A DNA stretch of 64,000 nucleotides from Eunapius fragilis (GCA_963681505.1 OY811987.1:2005066-2069065); one strand, 5' to 3'. Shown: positions 25,092-37,790, counted from the first letter of the stretch. The notes: generated from the sequence alone by a model not told the origin. Numbers and translations: made by a program.

Positions 25092-27279
25092 GATCTCCTT
25101 CAATTCCACAGACGTCCATCTTAAATTAATAATTTTGTTGCCCGAATCGCAACTCGATCTAGTTTACAGTGCTACGAAGCGGATCCAATGCGGTTCGAAG
25201 CGGATTGAGTGCGGAAGCAGCCGAAGCGCCTTTAATCAATCGATATTTCTGGGAGTAAAGCGTAGGTGTGTCTTACTGTATGTCGTGTAGATGTATGGCC
25301 TGGGTACGAGATTTTTTGTTTTATCAAGCCTCATATACCAAATTAGGGACTACTCGGTTTTTATTTCGCCCGATGAGTCATTAATTTCGTGTTTCCGACC
25401 CCTAAGGATAAAATCCGGATATATGCCGAAGCGATTGGTGCTGTTGGCGCTCTTCAACATTGCTTCTAGCTCCAGTTCTTCGTGGCAAAGAAGGAAGAAT
25501 AAAATGACGGCGAATAAGTTGGCCCGGGCAAGAATATTTTTGTTCTCTAAAAGCGTGCGCTGTTATGACACAGAACCAACGCAAAACTGTTCATATTTGT
25601 GTTATCGTTCGATAGCGAAAAAGAAGGAAATGATCTAATTCACGGCCATGCGAGTCACGTTTTTAACGACTTCATCATCCGACATGAATCCTATATCGAT
25701 CTGCTTCCGTTCCGATACATGTATATCATTATATGATCTCTGCTTCGTGGCTCATGTTCCGTCATACTTGGTGCCCTGCTCAGCAGGAAGGAATGCTTAA
25801 TATTATACTAGTATGCAGTAATGTTTGTGGTACTATTCATAACCATAATAATCTTCCAGCAACCAGGCTAGGCTGTGGCCTAGCGATCATAGCAATTCTC
25901 GGTCGATTAACATTATTCGTGCGTGCGTAAAACTCACCTAGAATGAATACTTCGATTTCGAATTGTTGCGCACCCACACAGTTTACGATCTGATTATTTT
26001 GTACTCCGGATGTGATGTCACTTAGACACTACGAAGAAGTCCGTTGTTGTCTCTAGCTTTTATTGGGCCCCACAACGATGTAACTATATGAGGCCCAGTA
26101 AAAGCTAGAGACAACAAAGAGACAACAACGGACTTCTTCGTAGTGACTAGGTGACATCACATCCGGAGTACAAAATAATCAGATCGTGAAGTTGTCTATT
26201 AATTACCATCGTTGTTTTGAAGGCGCACGTGACGAGGTTCTTACGTCAATACGCGATGTATACATTTCAAATACCTTTGACCATTTTGGGGGAAATAACC
26301 ACTTACCAGATGTGCAGTTTTGTCCCTCCTGGTGCTGAAGTAAACATTTGAAGGCTCAAAGTGTCAAGGTAAGTACTGTGGTTATTTTAACTGTGGGGTG
26401 GGTACCGGTAGTGCAGCCAGAATTTAGGTAAGTGTCAGAGACTACTGCCGCCAAGATCGGACCGCGGACGAATTACGTCTGTTGTGGGATATACGCATCG
26501 CACAAAGTTTAATTACGGTACGTTGCGCCGGAGCATGGCAGGAGCCTCACGCAAATACTAAGGTGATTTTGGTACAAACAGCTTCGATCGATATGCCGCT
26601 TCCCAAATAAATTATGCACTCTCTTTTGATTCTTCAATATGTATAATCACGTATTTAGGTTAATAATCATATCGTACTTTGTCTTAAGGCCAGCATACAC
26701 GGGTCGACTTCCTGCCGATTTATGGCCTGCAACTCAAATGAATACGGGAGAAAATTCAGTAAACTAAAGTTTTACGGAGTTTTTACACATATTCATTTCA
26801 GTTGCAGGCGATAATGCACTTGTCAATGGTGCCTGCAACCCCCCCCCCCCCCCCCCCCCCCGGTGCATTTGACATTTATTAGCCCCATTGTTGGAGACTA
26901 ATAACTGGTCAAATGACCCCTCCTCGACCCAGTCCCGTTACATGTTTGATACCTTTTATAACCTACGTTTCGTTCCTGCTATTCAAAACGAACGCGCGTT
27001 AGCCTTTGTAGGTATACCGCTGATATTGTGCCGCTATAAAAGTTGCAGTTATAATTGTACTAGTAGTTTGGTATTAAAGTGCATGTTCTTGTTTCCGGTA
27101 CGGTACAGGCTAGGTATGAATGTGCCAAGGTCGTCACAAGTTTTGAGCTACAAAACACGCCGATAGGGTGAGGTCACAAGCACGTTGGTTTACGATTAAA
27201 ATTCTTTTTCCGCGGTCGAGGTCAAATCCCCGTGTACGGTCAAATGCGTACCGCGTGATTAGCCTGTCAAATCCCCCAT

Positions 27280-27315
<36 letters not shown>

Positions 27316-27620
27316 CGGGGGGTTTGCAGGGTTGCAGTTACCATTGTAAAGGAAATAAGTGCGAGGGAACGGACAATATGTTAAAGACGTGCTCCTCATA
27401 CGTGATTATAGCATGGTTATATAAGTGAGAGGGGAGGAGAAGATGGGCAGGTCAGTAAAGGAAATACGGGCAGGGATGGGTGATGATCTAGACAAAATAA
27501 AATTGAAGTATATTGTGCAGCAAATAATGACAGCCAAGCCTCAAAAGCAATTGGCCAATTCATAACATGTACTATCTGTATATTGTACTGACTGATGTTG
27601 TAAAAACAGAAACAAGAAAC
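25092..27620. other. Intergenic DNA upstream of ARM-ATE1 copy C
   Basis: No gene recognised. It contains a strong fold-back at 25985-26187, a poly-C run at about 26840 and a poly-G run of about 40 bp at 27281. The promoter of copy C should lie in the last few hundred bases, but no clear TATA or other element stands out. Confidence 0.6.
25985..26187. repeat. Long near-perfect inverted repeat (fold-back element)
   Basis: ACGATCTGATTATTTTGTAC at the left is mirrored at the right end, and the match continues inward through CTCCGGATGTGATGTCAC, CTACGAAGAAGTCCGTTGTT and CTAGCTTTTA. Each arm is about 90 bp and the central loop is short. It is probably a MITE or fold-back element. No clear target duplication is visible. 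Confidence 0.85.
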
Positions 27621-30600
27621 ATGTCCAGCCATAACAATGCAGACGATGGTAGTGGGGACACAGGAGTAGATCAACCAATGGGAACATCAACAGACGTACT
27701 GCCTAAGGTAAGCCAATTAATATACTAACTTCAGAGAATGCTGACATAAAGTGCAGCTTATTATATTGCAGGATGAACAGGCTGCACCTCAAGCTGACCA
27801 CCTTCACAACTCAATGGACAATGTAGCAAATGATCCTAATTTTATTGTAATTAAGAACTTTCTTGAAAATCCTGACCAAACACCAGCAGTAGAGACACTG
27901 CACAGGTGAGTAATCTGATCATGTCCGAGTACATAATTCAAAGGGATCTATTATAGGATATTTGACGCTATGCTACAGCTACAAAAGTCATATCCTGGGA
28001 ATGAAACAGTGTTGACGGTGTGCTTATTGGTAGTAGAACTCTACCAATCTGTTCTTCCAGCTCAACTGCTTCCTGCTGCCAAGTCACTTCAGAGTGCTGT
28101 TATAAGTGTGAATTCTGATCCAACTCTCAGTGCTCTATCATTGCAGTTCATTACAGCACTGTGTGCTGTTTACAAAGTAGAACTCTCTTCATCCTGTGAC
28201 ATGGATGGACTGGCTCAAATGCTGAATGGGGCACTACATGGGGACAAAAAACAAACCAGGACTGTTTCCTTTGGAGTGGCTGGGGACACCATGCTTGGTC
28301 TGCTTGAACATTTTAGTGATCAGCAGCTACAAAATCTGAATGCTAAAGGAGTCTACAAGTGTCTAAGGAACCTTCTGAAATACCATGATGAAATGGATCA
28401 CGCTAACCTCAGAAAGGTGATTATGAACATCTACTCCTTTACTTGTGTGTCACCATGCACTGAAGAGGTTCTTGGTGAAGGGTTCATCAGTATACTCCTG
28501 TCAGCTGCAGAGACAGTCTGGTCTGAGCGTGTAATGCAGGAGAGCATGTATAGAATACTATCAATTCATTGCAAGAACAGAAGATTTATTGAGGAGCTGT
28601 TGAACCAAAACTTCCTATTGAGAGCTGCTAAACTTTTCCAGCAAGAATGCTACCATGCATCACTGTTCAGATTTATTTTTGCCTGTATAGGTTCTGCACC
28701 TGAGATGTTTTCAAAGCGATGCTTAGAGGAAGCAGAATTTATGCAAATTGTGCTCAGTATTGCCAACCCTGCTTCCTCAAGGGCCAAGGAAGATGTTGAG
28801 GATGTCTGCAAGCTCCTGACATTATTGTGTGCAGTTGATTCACCCAAATTGTTTGAATACAGCATAGTCACAAAGATTGAGGATTGTGCCAAAATGTGGC
28901 CTAAGGAAATCGCTGTATGGGGATGCAGGGCTTTGGGGGCTGTAGCAGAATCCTTATGCCCATATAAAAGCTTTCAAATCCAGCTGGCAAGTCTTCAGGG
29001 CGACATTCCAGGCATTGCTCCAGAGCAGGATCAGATAATGTTGACCAGAGCAGCCAATTTCTTTGGAGAGAACCACCACCTCTTTTTGCAACAAATGCTA
29101 TCCGACCCTGCCCTTAGTGCCAATCTTGATATACTGGCTGTCCTATATAACACACTGCAGAATATCATAATAGCATCTCCACAAGAAACTATAACTCGCA
29201 TGTGCTCCCAAGACTTCATTGAGTTCCTTGTCTTCATCTTTATCAGAGACACCATAACATTCACTGAGATGGCAGCAGACATTGCGCAGTTCATTCATAT
29301 ATTCCTTCTAAGGATCGGGAGTAAAGAAGAGCTTTCTGCTTTTTGCAAGGCAAATTTCCATGTAGCTGTGGTCAACCTCCTTCAAGAGACTGCCGAAGAG
29401 AGCACACGTGTCACGGCCGCTAGCCTTTTAAGATACTTGGCTGTACAATACAATAAATTACTTAAAGATCAGAAGCCACTCTTAGAATGTCAGGCCCAGA
29501 AAGTTGCGCTGAATTTGCTCAAAGCTTGCAGAAATGAGGATGGTGATGAATCGAGATGCGCATCAAACCTCCTGTCACTGCTCCTAACAATGTCTGGTGA
29601 CAAAGCCATTGCCCAGGAGATGTACACAGCAGGATCGTTGGACACCCTCCTGGAGCTGATACAGACAGGGTGCAGTTCATACATGTACGGAATGTTGGTA
29701 CTAGTAATTGGGTGTGTCACCTATCCTGAGTATGTGAGGCAAGTTTACCTTGCTGATCGCAAATTCCACCTCACACTCCTGCAGGCAATCAAAGATGGTG
29801 CAGACTCAAGCCCACTTGACCTCCATCTCCTCTACTCATGCATTGTAACATTGACCATTGTAGCTTGCAATGACGCCATCAAGAATGAGCTTGTGGAAGG
29901 CAAGTGCATGAGTGCAGTGACCAAGGTGGTTAATGGCGCCAGTGACAATGCTGACATCTGCAGCTCAGGCCTAGGCTTGCTCTGCTCCCTCATGTCCTCA
30001 CCCCTGGTTCAGAAGCAGCCAAGTATCACAGAGGACATACTTGTTACAGTGGCCAACATTATGAAGGGGAGCAGTGCCAAGCATGACAAGGTCATCAGGG
30101 CAGCAGCATCCATCATTCTCACCTGCCAGGACAATGATGAAATGCTGGTGAAGATTGACGCAAGTGGTGTTATAGGACATCTGTTGGATGTCGAGCAGTG
30201 TAACAATGTACATACAAATAAGTGTTGCACCATGGCAATTGAAAGGCAGCTCCTTCATTTGGTATCAATTAAAACTGCAAAGCAAGAAGTTGTAGATACC
30301 TGGGCGGTTCCTAAATCAACACAAAGCAAACTTCAATGTGCTCAGCCAAAAGAAAGCCTTGTTCCAAATATTCCAAAAGCTCCGGAGCTAGATGATTCCT
30401 CCAGACAACAGCTAGCCTCATTGGGTATTAACCTGGGGACCGGTGAGCCTTTACTTCGCATAGGCAGGGTATATGGGGTTCACGTGGGAGAGTGCCACTC
30501 CTGTCAGAGAGGTGAGTGGTTTGAAGAGATAGGTATATCCACTCAAGGTCTGACATTCCATCAGTACCAAAGTCTTATAGAGAAGGGTTGGTTCAGAAGA

Positions 30601-31605
30601 GGGGGAGTGAAGCTATACCACAGCAGCTGTTGCCATGACGCCCAGTGTGCCTACTGGGAAGCAAAAGTATCAGTTCATGATTTTGACTGCCGCGCACACA
30701 AGAGCTATGTAAAAGTCATGCGAAGGATACCAGTTGATCGGCTTACCATTGAGACGCTGCCTGTACACTATTCTAAAGAATCATATGATTTGTACAACAA
30801 GTACAACATAGGACGCCATGCCAAGACCTTGGTATCTGAGAAGGAGTATTGTGAACATACTGTGGACAGTCCCATTCAAAATGAGACAATAGATGGTATT
30901 GAATATGGAAGTTTTCACCAGTTGTATCGATTGGATGGAAAGCTGGTGGCTGTTAGTCTGATTGATGTAGTCCCAAAGGGCATTGTCAGTCTGTACATGT
31001 GGTACAGTCTGGAGAAGGAAGTGTCCAAGTACTCTCTTGGAGTTTATTCTGCTCTGAAAGAGATAGAGTTTGTTCGAGAGCTGAGCAAGAAGAATCCAGA
31101 GATGAAGTATTACTACCTCCAGGGATGGAATGAAAATAACAAGAAGCTTGCGTACAAGGCCAACTACCCTCCTGAATCATTCTACTGTGCCTGTATAACA
31201 CCAGAATGGCTTCCATCCTCAGAGGCTGTGAAAGAGGCTACAGAGAAGTACCTCAGGGAACACACACATGATCAAAATGGCCTTCCATCTAGTAATGCCA
31301 CTACACCAATAGGTGTAGAAACTACAGACAAGGACAAAAAAGTATCACCTGATATGCCATGTTCAGCATTTGAGAATGACAGAGCAAAGTACCAGCAACT
31401 GACAGGGCATAGGCCTGATGTTAGCAAGATGGTGGTTTGTTTGAACTATACCACATACATGTACCTTGGTGAGGTGTTCTCCACATTTAAGATGGAGAAG
31501 TCACAAAAGGATTTAATGGAAATACAGTTTGAACAGATGTTAGTTGCAATGGATCCTGATCTGGTTCAAAGTGTGGTTGTAGATTTGAAGGCGCATGTCA
31601 TATGA
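27621..31605 (+). CDS. ATE1: ARM/HEAT-like solenoid fused to arginyl-tRNA-protein transferase (copy C, intact, 1289 aa)
   Basis: Exons are 27621-27707, 27772-27905 and 27957-31605, with GT-AG borders and fitting phases; the total is exactly 1289 codons plus TGA. Residues about 80-830 form a Leu- and Cys-rich all-helical region, best read as armadillo/HEAT repeats. Residues about 905-985 are the ATE1 N-terminal domain: CHSC at about 920, LTFHQYQSLIEKGW, SSCCHDAQCAYWE. Residues about 1015-1165 are the ATE1 C-terminal catalytic domain: SKESYDLYNKYN, YGSFHQLYRLDGKLVAVSLI, YSLGVYSALKEIEFVREL and LAYKANYPPESFYC. A tail of about 120 residues follows. ATE1 uses Arg-tRNA to arginylate N-terminal Asp/Glu or oxidised Cys in the Arg/N-degron pathway. 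Usual ATE1 proteins are about 500 residues, so the solenoid more than doubles the length. Its role as substrate-binding module is inference. Confidence 0.93.
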
Positions 31606-34193
31606 CTTTTGTTGTGTGTTGGACTATTTTTGTGTGTCTTTATTAGGTTTACTAGCGTGGTTATTTATTGATACCAATGGTCATTGTACAGTCTGTAATG
31701 AGTTCATGTGACATAGTCACTGAAAAATTGGTGAACATTGGTATCATGGAAGGCGATACCAATACTTCTGCTGCATTTGATATTCCGGTTTAATCCACTT
31801 CTGGTTATGTTTGTGAGAGAGAAATATTGTGAGTGATACTGATTGGGATTGAGTTAGGCTGCTATGAGTTAAGAGTTAAGTTGCTATGTCTGATGAGCGG
31901 TTAGACTGCTATATAAGTGTGATGAGTTAGACTAAGTTTGATGAGTTGTGTTGCTATGTGTGATAACTCAGGCAGCCAAGTGTGATAAGTGGTAGCCAAG
32001 TGTGATAAGTTATAAGTGAATGATTATGGCGCCAAAGGCACCTAGTACAGTGATGAAGGCTTACAGCAACCTGGGAGAAACATTGTTAAAAAGATTTCAG
32101 AGAGACAGGTGAGTTTTGGGGGCGGATTTGAGAGGCCTACCCTAAGGGGACCTTCGTTGGCCCCTACCTTATGAATGTACACCTAAACAATCATGCCTTG
32201 ATTCTCTTTTAGGCTGCTATATATGTAAGTGTGAGGAATTAGTTTACTAAGTGCGAGGAGTTAGGAGTTAGGTTACTAAGTGTGATGAGTTAGCTTATTA
32301 AGGGTGAGGAGTGTGACAAGTTAGCTAGGCAGCCAAGTGTGTCTAGTTGATAGGCTTGTTTAGCATGGCAGTGAGGCTATGAATATGGTGATAGCAAGGA
32401 GGGTTATAAGCAAGATGGCAGATGATATCAGTATGGAGGACAACCATGCAGATGGTAGAAGCATGGAAAAGGGAGGATTTTTAAGATGGTGGCAGCTTGC
32501 AAAATGATGACAAATCAAGTTAGCGTCATCACGTGATGTACATGAAATTAGAAGAATCCTTTTCTTCTTTAATACCCCATCCTCACTGCCTTCACTATCT
32601 TCTCTCTGCTGTCCTCCACTTTGATACATGTGTCATCTTTAAGTTCTTTCTCATACACCTTTCTTCTGAATTCAACATATCCGGTAATACCAATATCCAA
32701 ACACTAACTCATATGGAGTGTACTTTGTGGATTCATGAAGTTATCCACATGGAGCGACCAGAACCATCACATTTGTTAGAAGAGTAAAATATATCATAGA
32801 TGATTTTTAATAATTATCTGCAATGAGCATGATTCATGGAAAGCCTCGCTGAACCGTACGGTGAAAAATCTAGGCAACTATATATTATCTGGTGCTAGTA
32901 TGACAGAAGCGATAGCACACTTACTGATTGAACCAAACGGACAAATCACTTCACTTACAAATTGCTCACTGCCACTAAACCAAGAATTTGATTACCACGC
33001 TTTATCACAAAGCAAGACTCGGATGTAAATAGAGCATGCAGTAATACAATACATATATTGAAATTGCATATGGTTGATGCCAGAAAGGGAGGACTTACAA
33101 CAAGTAAAAAGCTATATGAGGAATTTGCTCTCCACGTTTATAAACACTGATTCAGGTAGCAGATAGTTTTTGTCTCAAGCATTTAATTTGAAAAAGGTGA
33201 GATGATCTGTATAATATTATCATGCAAATATCAGAATTTGATCGTGTTTACAATCAAAATGGCTAGTAAAAACGTTGGATTGTACAAGGCTTCCGGGGTT
33301 TCGTCCCAGACCACCAAATATTACTCTTAAGCGGCCTCTTGACCCCCGGTCAAGTGCACTTGCGCTCAGAGATATCTCTGTTGGTGCATTACTTGTCTTC
33401 GCATGCTACAGATGTGCCAGAGTCCAGGTCATCTGAGCCCCACCCATTTGTACTCCTCCTTGCTACAGGCCTGCATGGAGCCTTGAGGACCAATTATGTT
33501 AGCGATCACACCAAAAGTTTTTTCTACAACAAAGGGTACTACAATTATGATTCAGTTTATACCAGCCTGTCCCACACTACGTTGTATGACCATGCCTCAG
33601 TTAAAGGACACTGTAGGATTGTGATTGTGTGAAAAGGCACATCGTCTGTACTAACTGCCTACCTGGCCGCCTTGCATGATAAATGTGAGAACGCGTCGAC
33701 TGAGGCCTGTGAATATGTTTCTGCTAATGCAGCAGCAGCAGCTGAAGGGATAGCAGCCACATGCAAGTTGACAAAAAAAACTGATTCTGAGTAATGCCTA
33801 AGGCTATTGTTGATGAAAGCCCTAATTCTATTAATACATTGCACTAAAAGATACGACCTGCAACCTAGGCACACTTGTCCCATCTTCATCATTGGGTTAT
33901 CACACTTGAAACAAATAATGTACATGTTAAAATAATACATTACTCATACCAGTGGTCCGATTCTGACTGGGGTCTTCAGTTGCATGCTTTCTTCAGGCTC
34001 TAATGGTAAGTGATGAGCATTTTCAAAAACGAATGTACCACATATTTTGTGTAGAGGTGTGGAATTTTCAACTTTTAAATTAAATGAGTAACAGTATAAG
34101 AACGAGACAAAACAATACAGTTACAGTTACAGTTAATCTCATAGGCTGTGTGTCCTCTCTGGACTGATGTGACTTTTAATTACCAGCCCCTAT
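31606..34193. other. Intergenic DNA with a degenerate tandem repeat
   Basis: Positions about 31830-32345 carry loose repeats of GTGTGATGAGTTAGGCTGCTAT units, split by a non-repetitive piece at about 32030-32210. That piece has a short ATG frame ending at a GTGAGT donor (32028-32109), possibly an orphan exon. A 97-codon frame at 33339-33632 has no recognised domain. No gene is called. Confidence 0.5.
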
Positions 34194-34574
34194 TAAGGCT
34201 TGAAACCTGGTGGATAAAAAGAGAACCGGTTTTAAGAGGTTATTTCTAATAAAGAACCAATCGGTTAAGGTTATTGTGCAAAACATGAACCGGTAGGTTA
34301 GGTTACACTAGACTATTGAGATTATGACACGTTTATATAATCATGCCTCATAAGACAACCTTTATTGTACAGGCATTAATAAATTAACAGTGCAAAATGT
34401 TAATACTGATAATTTAGCCTGCAAAATAATATTTTGCTCGCCAGAAAAAAAAAAGTAACCGGTAAGTTGTAAAAAAGAACCAGTTGAAGCAGTTATTAAT
34501 TCCTGTGAGAACCGGTTGAAGCAGTTATTGATTCCTCGCTACCGATTAACCAACACAACCAGTTTCAAGCCTTA
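34194..34574. mobile_element. hAT-type MITE with 8-bp target duplication
   Basis: The terminal inverted repeats TAAGGCTTGAAAC / GTTTCAAGCCTTA are perfect over 13 bp. GCCCCTAT flanks both sides (34186-34193 and 34575-34582), an exact 8-bp duplication as made by most hAT transposases. Inside are several AACCGGTT-like motifs. There is no coding capacity. Confidence 0.9.
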
Positions 34575-35500
34575 GCCCCTATACGTTAACACATTAAACT
34601 ATAGCCATACACAATAATAATTGAAGTACATAGGTTTAATTACTGGCTGGTTCGACCTTGTCGGTCATTACACATGCACAAGCATGATCTAGGCGTATGC
34701 ATTCGCGCAAATATAAGTATAGCATACATGCATGCATACAGATCATTCAATTCATCGTGTATCGTTAAATCACAACAGATATGAACAGTTCACACAAGTT
34801 GATCGTCCGTGGCCTGTAAAATATTAGCCACAAGCTTTGAAATTGGACGACCAGAGGACCTACCATATTTTAAAACTGATATCGATTAGCTGTCAAGTTA
34901 ATTTGCTGTTGCGATTAACGCCTCACAACCTATCTATATTTAATTAGGCGCCAAAAATAAGTATTGTGCTCCAATGTTCAATATGGCTATACAAAGGTAT
35001 ACATGTATTGTACAGAGCGGCCACAATCATGCAGAAACCACACGAGATGTAATACATTTCTATTCCATTCATTATACACTTGCACTTACTGTTCTGGCCC
35101 AATATTAATGTAATGCCTCCATAGGTTTCCTTTTTCTATTTTCATCAGTTGACATCTTGTCCTACAAGCTTGTCTCCAGTCTCGTCTTCTTCACTATACA
35201 TGTACCTGTAACTTAAACTGTAACAAAGCATAATCTGTCCGGGCCAGTTGAATTAAGAACTTACACCAGCTTCGGGGCTTAGCTTCTAAAATAGAGCTAC
35301 AGCTGTTATGGAACACAAGTGTTTAAACACAACCCAATTGTTCGTGGTAAAAAAATTGCGCCATTAAAAACCCGCGCCATTTTAACCCGCAAAATGAAAT
35401 GTAATTCATCTGTTAATGAATTAATAATTTTCATGTTTATATTCCCGGCCGCAGATCATACTAAGGTTAAACGACCGGCTAAGTTGGTTAATCAGTCATG
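34575..35500. other. Intergenic DNA, nothing recognised
   Basis: AT-rich sequence between two MITEs, without open frames of interest or repeats that I can name. Confidence 0.6.
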
Positions 35501-35505
35501 AATGG

Positions 35506-35512
35506 CACTGGC

Positions 35513-35552
<40 letters not shown>

Positions 35553-35779
35553 GGGGGGGTTGCAACCCCCCCTTTCCTCCTATTACATAATACGCAAAAT
35601 GCGGCTTAAGTAAAAAAAACTCGTAATTTTTTCATGCATTTTAGTACACCGAATTAACGTTTTCAAAAGCTTCCGCGCTTCGCGCGGGAGGGGGCACATC
35701 CCCCTCCCGCACCCTCCCCCTTTTGGTGACCCCCCTCCACTACAACCCCCCTTTTCTCTAAATCCTGCGTCCGCCACTG
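35506..35779. mobile_element. MITE of the 5-bp-duplication hAT family
   Basis: The left end CACTGGCGGACGGAGG is followed by a long poly-G run and the right end is CCTGCGTCCGCCACTG. AATGG flanks both sides (35501-35505 and 35780-35784). The right half (AAAAGCTTCCGCGCTTCGCG, then CACCCTCCCCC and TCCACTACAACCCCC) matches the right end of hAT element 1 near 16290-16390, so this is an internally deleted relative. Confidence 0.9.
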
Positions 35780-35873
35780 AATGGGCTAACATTATAAGAT
35801 ACATGTAGATGATTTTCGTGAGAAGGCGTACCCCCTATAAGCGCATGACTTAGAACGATGAATAATTGAGGTA

Positions 35874-36051
35874 TTGAGTTGTTGTGCTTTTAGTTGTAGA
35901 AATCGTGGTGGTGAGCGTTTGGGCCTAGTTTCTATCGTTTTCCATCGAAAAATGGAGACAGGTTACGTAGGTGGATTCAAGCGATTCGTAGGGAGGATTG
36001 GCAGCCTTCAAAGTACTCTCGAATCTGTGGCGACCATTTTGTGTCAGGTTA
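35874..36051 (+). pseudogene. THAP zinc-finger domain exon with a frameshift
   Basis: One frame gives the CAFSC start of a THAP domain. After a one-base frame change near 35930 another frame continues with YRFPSKNGDRLRRWI, the conserved Trp, and CGDHFVS, which is the C-x2-H end of the C2CH module. A GT donor follows at about 36049. THAP domains are DNA-binding modules found in P-element-type transposases and host regulators. The frame change makes it a relic unless it is a sequence error. Confidence 0.7.
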
Positions 36052-36138
36052 GTGAGGAGTGTGGAAGTCACAATTGAGCGAGGCAATAATTTTGTAGGCA
36101 AGCCTGTTGACGAACCCAGTGATGTGGACTATGTCCCT

Positions 36139-36519
36139 TCACGATTCTCTTAGGTTAAAGAGACAATTGAATATTATATATCGTGCATGCATGCACTCTA
36201 GTCTAACTGACCCTGCTGTGCAAGTGCAGTGAGCGGACACGGTCAACCCAGATGACCCCGCAATATTCCACGCTTCGTGGATCTGGTCTGCAGTTCGTTG
36301 ACTAGGGTTAGCCTTGGCTTTCAACATACAGCACTTTTGGGCTCCTTGGCCGAACTCCATTGCAAGCACAGTCCTCACAAAACCCGATTCAAAATAGTTG
36401 TAGGCTTCAAGTTGCTTCCATGATAAAAGCTGCTCTTGAGTATAAGTTCCCAGGCGATTGATGAAATAGCAAAATATATTGCCATACTCTACACGCGGCC
36501 ACAACGACATGCATATCAT
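36139..36519 (-). pseudogene. SWIM-type zinc-finger ORF fragment (mobile-element-associated)
   Basis: The minus-strand frame contains WKQLEAYNYFESGFVRTVLA and then VSAHCTCTAGSVRLEC. This resembles proteins with a SWIM finger (CxC...CxH) next to a YqaJ-like nuclease that are common in the repeats of marine invertebrates. The second half of the finger is altered (the expected Cys-x-His after CTCTAG is not visible) and no nuclease domain follows. It is called from pattern memory. Confidence 0.5.
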
Positions 36520-36979
36520 CAGAGATAATATATATTATCTCTGACGAGAGTGTAAATCACGATCCGATGACGATAACAAAAAAAAAAAATCCCTCCTTGC
36601 CAATTCACCTCTCTAAACAGATAAAGCATCATAAACCTTCGGGAGGCTACCCGTTCTGAAAAAAAGGTGCATAACCCTGTGCGAGTTGTGTTAATTATGT
36701 ACCGCTGTAAATCTACACGCGTCAACGGCTTTTGTAAGGTCAAATCACTATAAAACCCTTACCTTTGATAAAGACGATGAAAAATGTCGAACACAAATTG
36801 GTAGAACCACGTTCTGGACACTTTCTCTGGATTCACTCACCTCAAAGGTGTGACTCTCGCGATCACGGAGTGCGCTCTCTAAAGTATGGCTTGTGCACGT
36901 CCAAGAAAGCACTGGCATTGGGCTAACAAAAGCATTTCTGCACTAATTGGTACATTAATTGATTCGTTTTCGCTAGAAA

Positions 36980-37468
36980 AATTGCTTTTCATGCATAAGG
37001 AACTTAATGATGTAAATGAGGCTACTGCCACCTGGACTAAGGCTTGACCTGGGAATCAGAGGTGTTTGGCAACCACAGGTGGAGGCGTTGTTTGATGTCC
37101 GTGTCATAGACACTGACGCCCCATCACACTGCCATCGAACACCTAATGCCATTCTTGAGTCAAGCTCATTGGAGAAGAAGAGAATGTACAAAAAGGCAGT
37201 TGAAGACAGAAGAGGCACCTTCACCCCATTTGTCCTTTCTGTGGACGGACTACTACACAAAGAGGCTAGTCACTTCCTAAAGCACATGGCCACTGCTATG
37301 TCTTCCAAGTGGGACAAAGCCTATTCCATTACCAGCCGCTATGTCAGATCACGGCTTGCTTTTTCAGGGGTTCGAGCAGTGAGCCTCTGTCTTAGAGGAT
37401 CCCGCACCAAATGGAGAAGTGGGCTGGGGTTTGAAGATGGTGCTCCTCTGGCCTCATTCATGGATTAA
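36980..37468 (+). CDS. ORF of a repeated mobile-element-associated protein family
   Basis: The reading frame from about 37016 encodes FDVRVIDTDAPSH, EKKRMYKKAVEDRRGTFTPF, SVDGLLHKEA and CLRGSRTKWRSGLGFEDGAP. I recognise this as the C-terminal block found after reverse transcriptase in many invertebrate LINE-like ORFs, but no reverse transcriptase precedes it here. It is probably the 3' piece of a truncated element. The frame is open through its whole length. Confidence 0.5.
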
Positions 37469-37790
37469 ATTTATTGTCTTATTATTTCTCTTTTTTTTAA
37501 AATACTTATCATCTAATTGTATGTATTTTATGTTTTTAAATCAAAATTTAATAAACTTTATGATGTAAATATTCATTATTGTCATGTGATTACGCAAGCT
37601 GCAAACGTGGATATAATAGTGACATGGTTAATTTTTTCCCCAGACCACCCTCGAGCCAGTTTGGAAGAGCCGCCAAGACCTTTATTGCCTAGGGCCGCCA
37701 AATATCTAAGGCCGGCCCTGCCTTAGCGGAATAGATATGTGACGTGCGTGGTTGCTATGACATTGATCACATGTCATAATGTATACGTTA

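Noticed and set aside
26690..26860. Possible MITE starting GGCCAGCATACACGGGTCGA
   Set aside because: It resembles the element at 20772 only loosely and no matching inverted end with a duplication was found.
33339..33632. 97-codon frame in intergenic DNA
   Set aside because: No domain, no convincing splice sites and unremarkable composition. Left unannotated as a gene.
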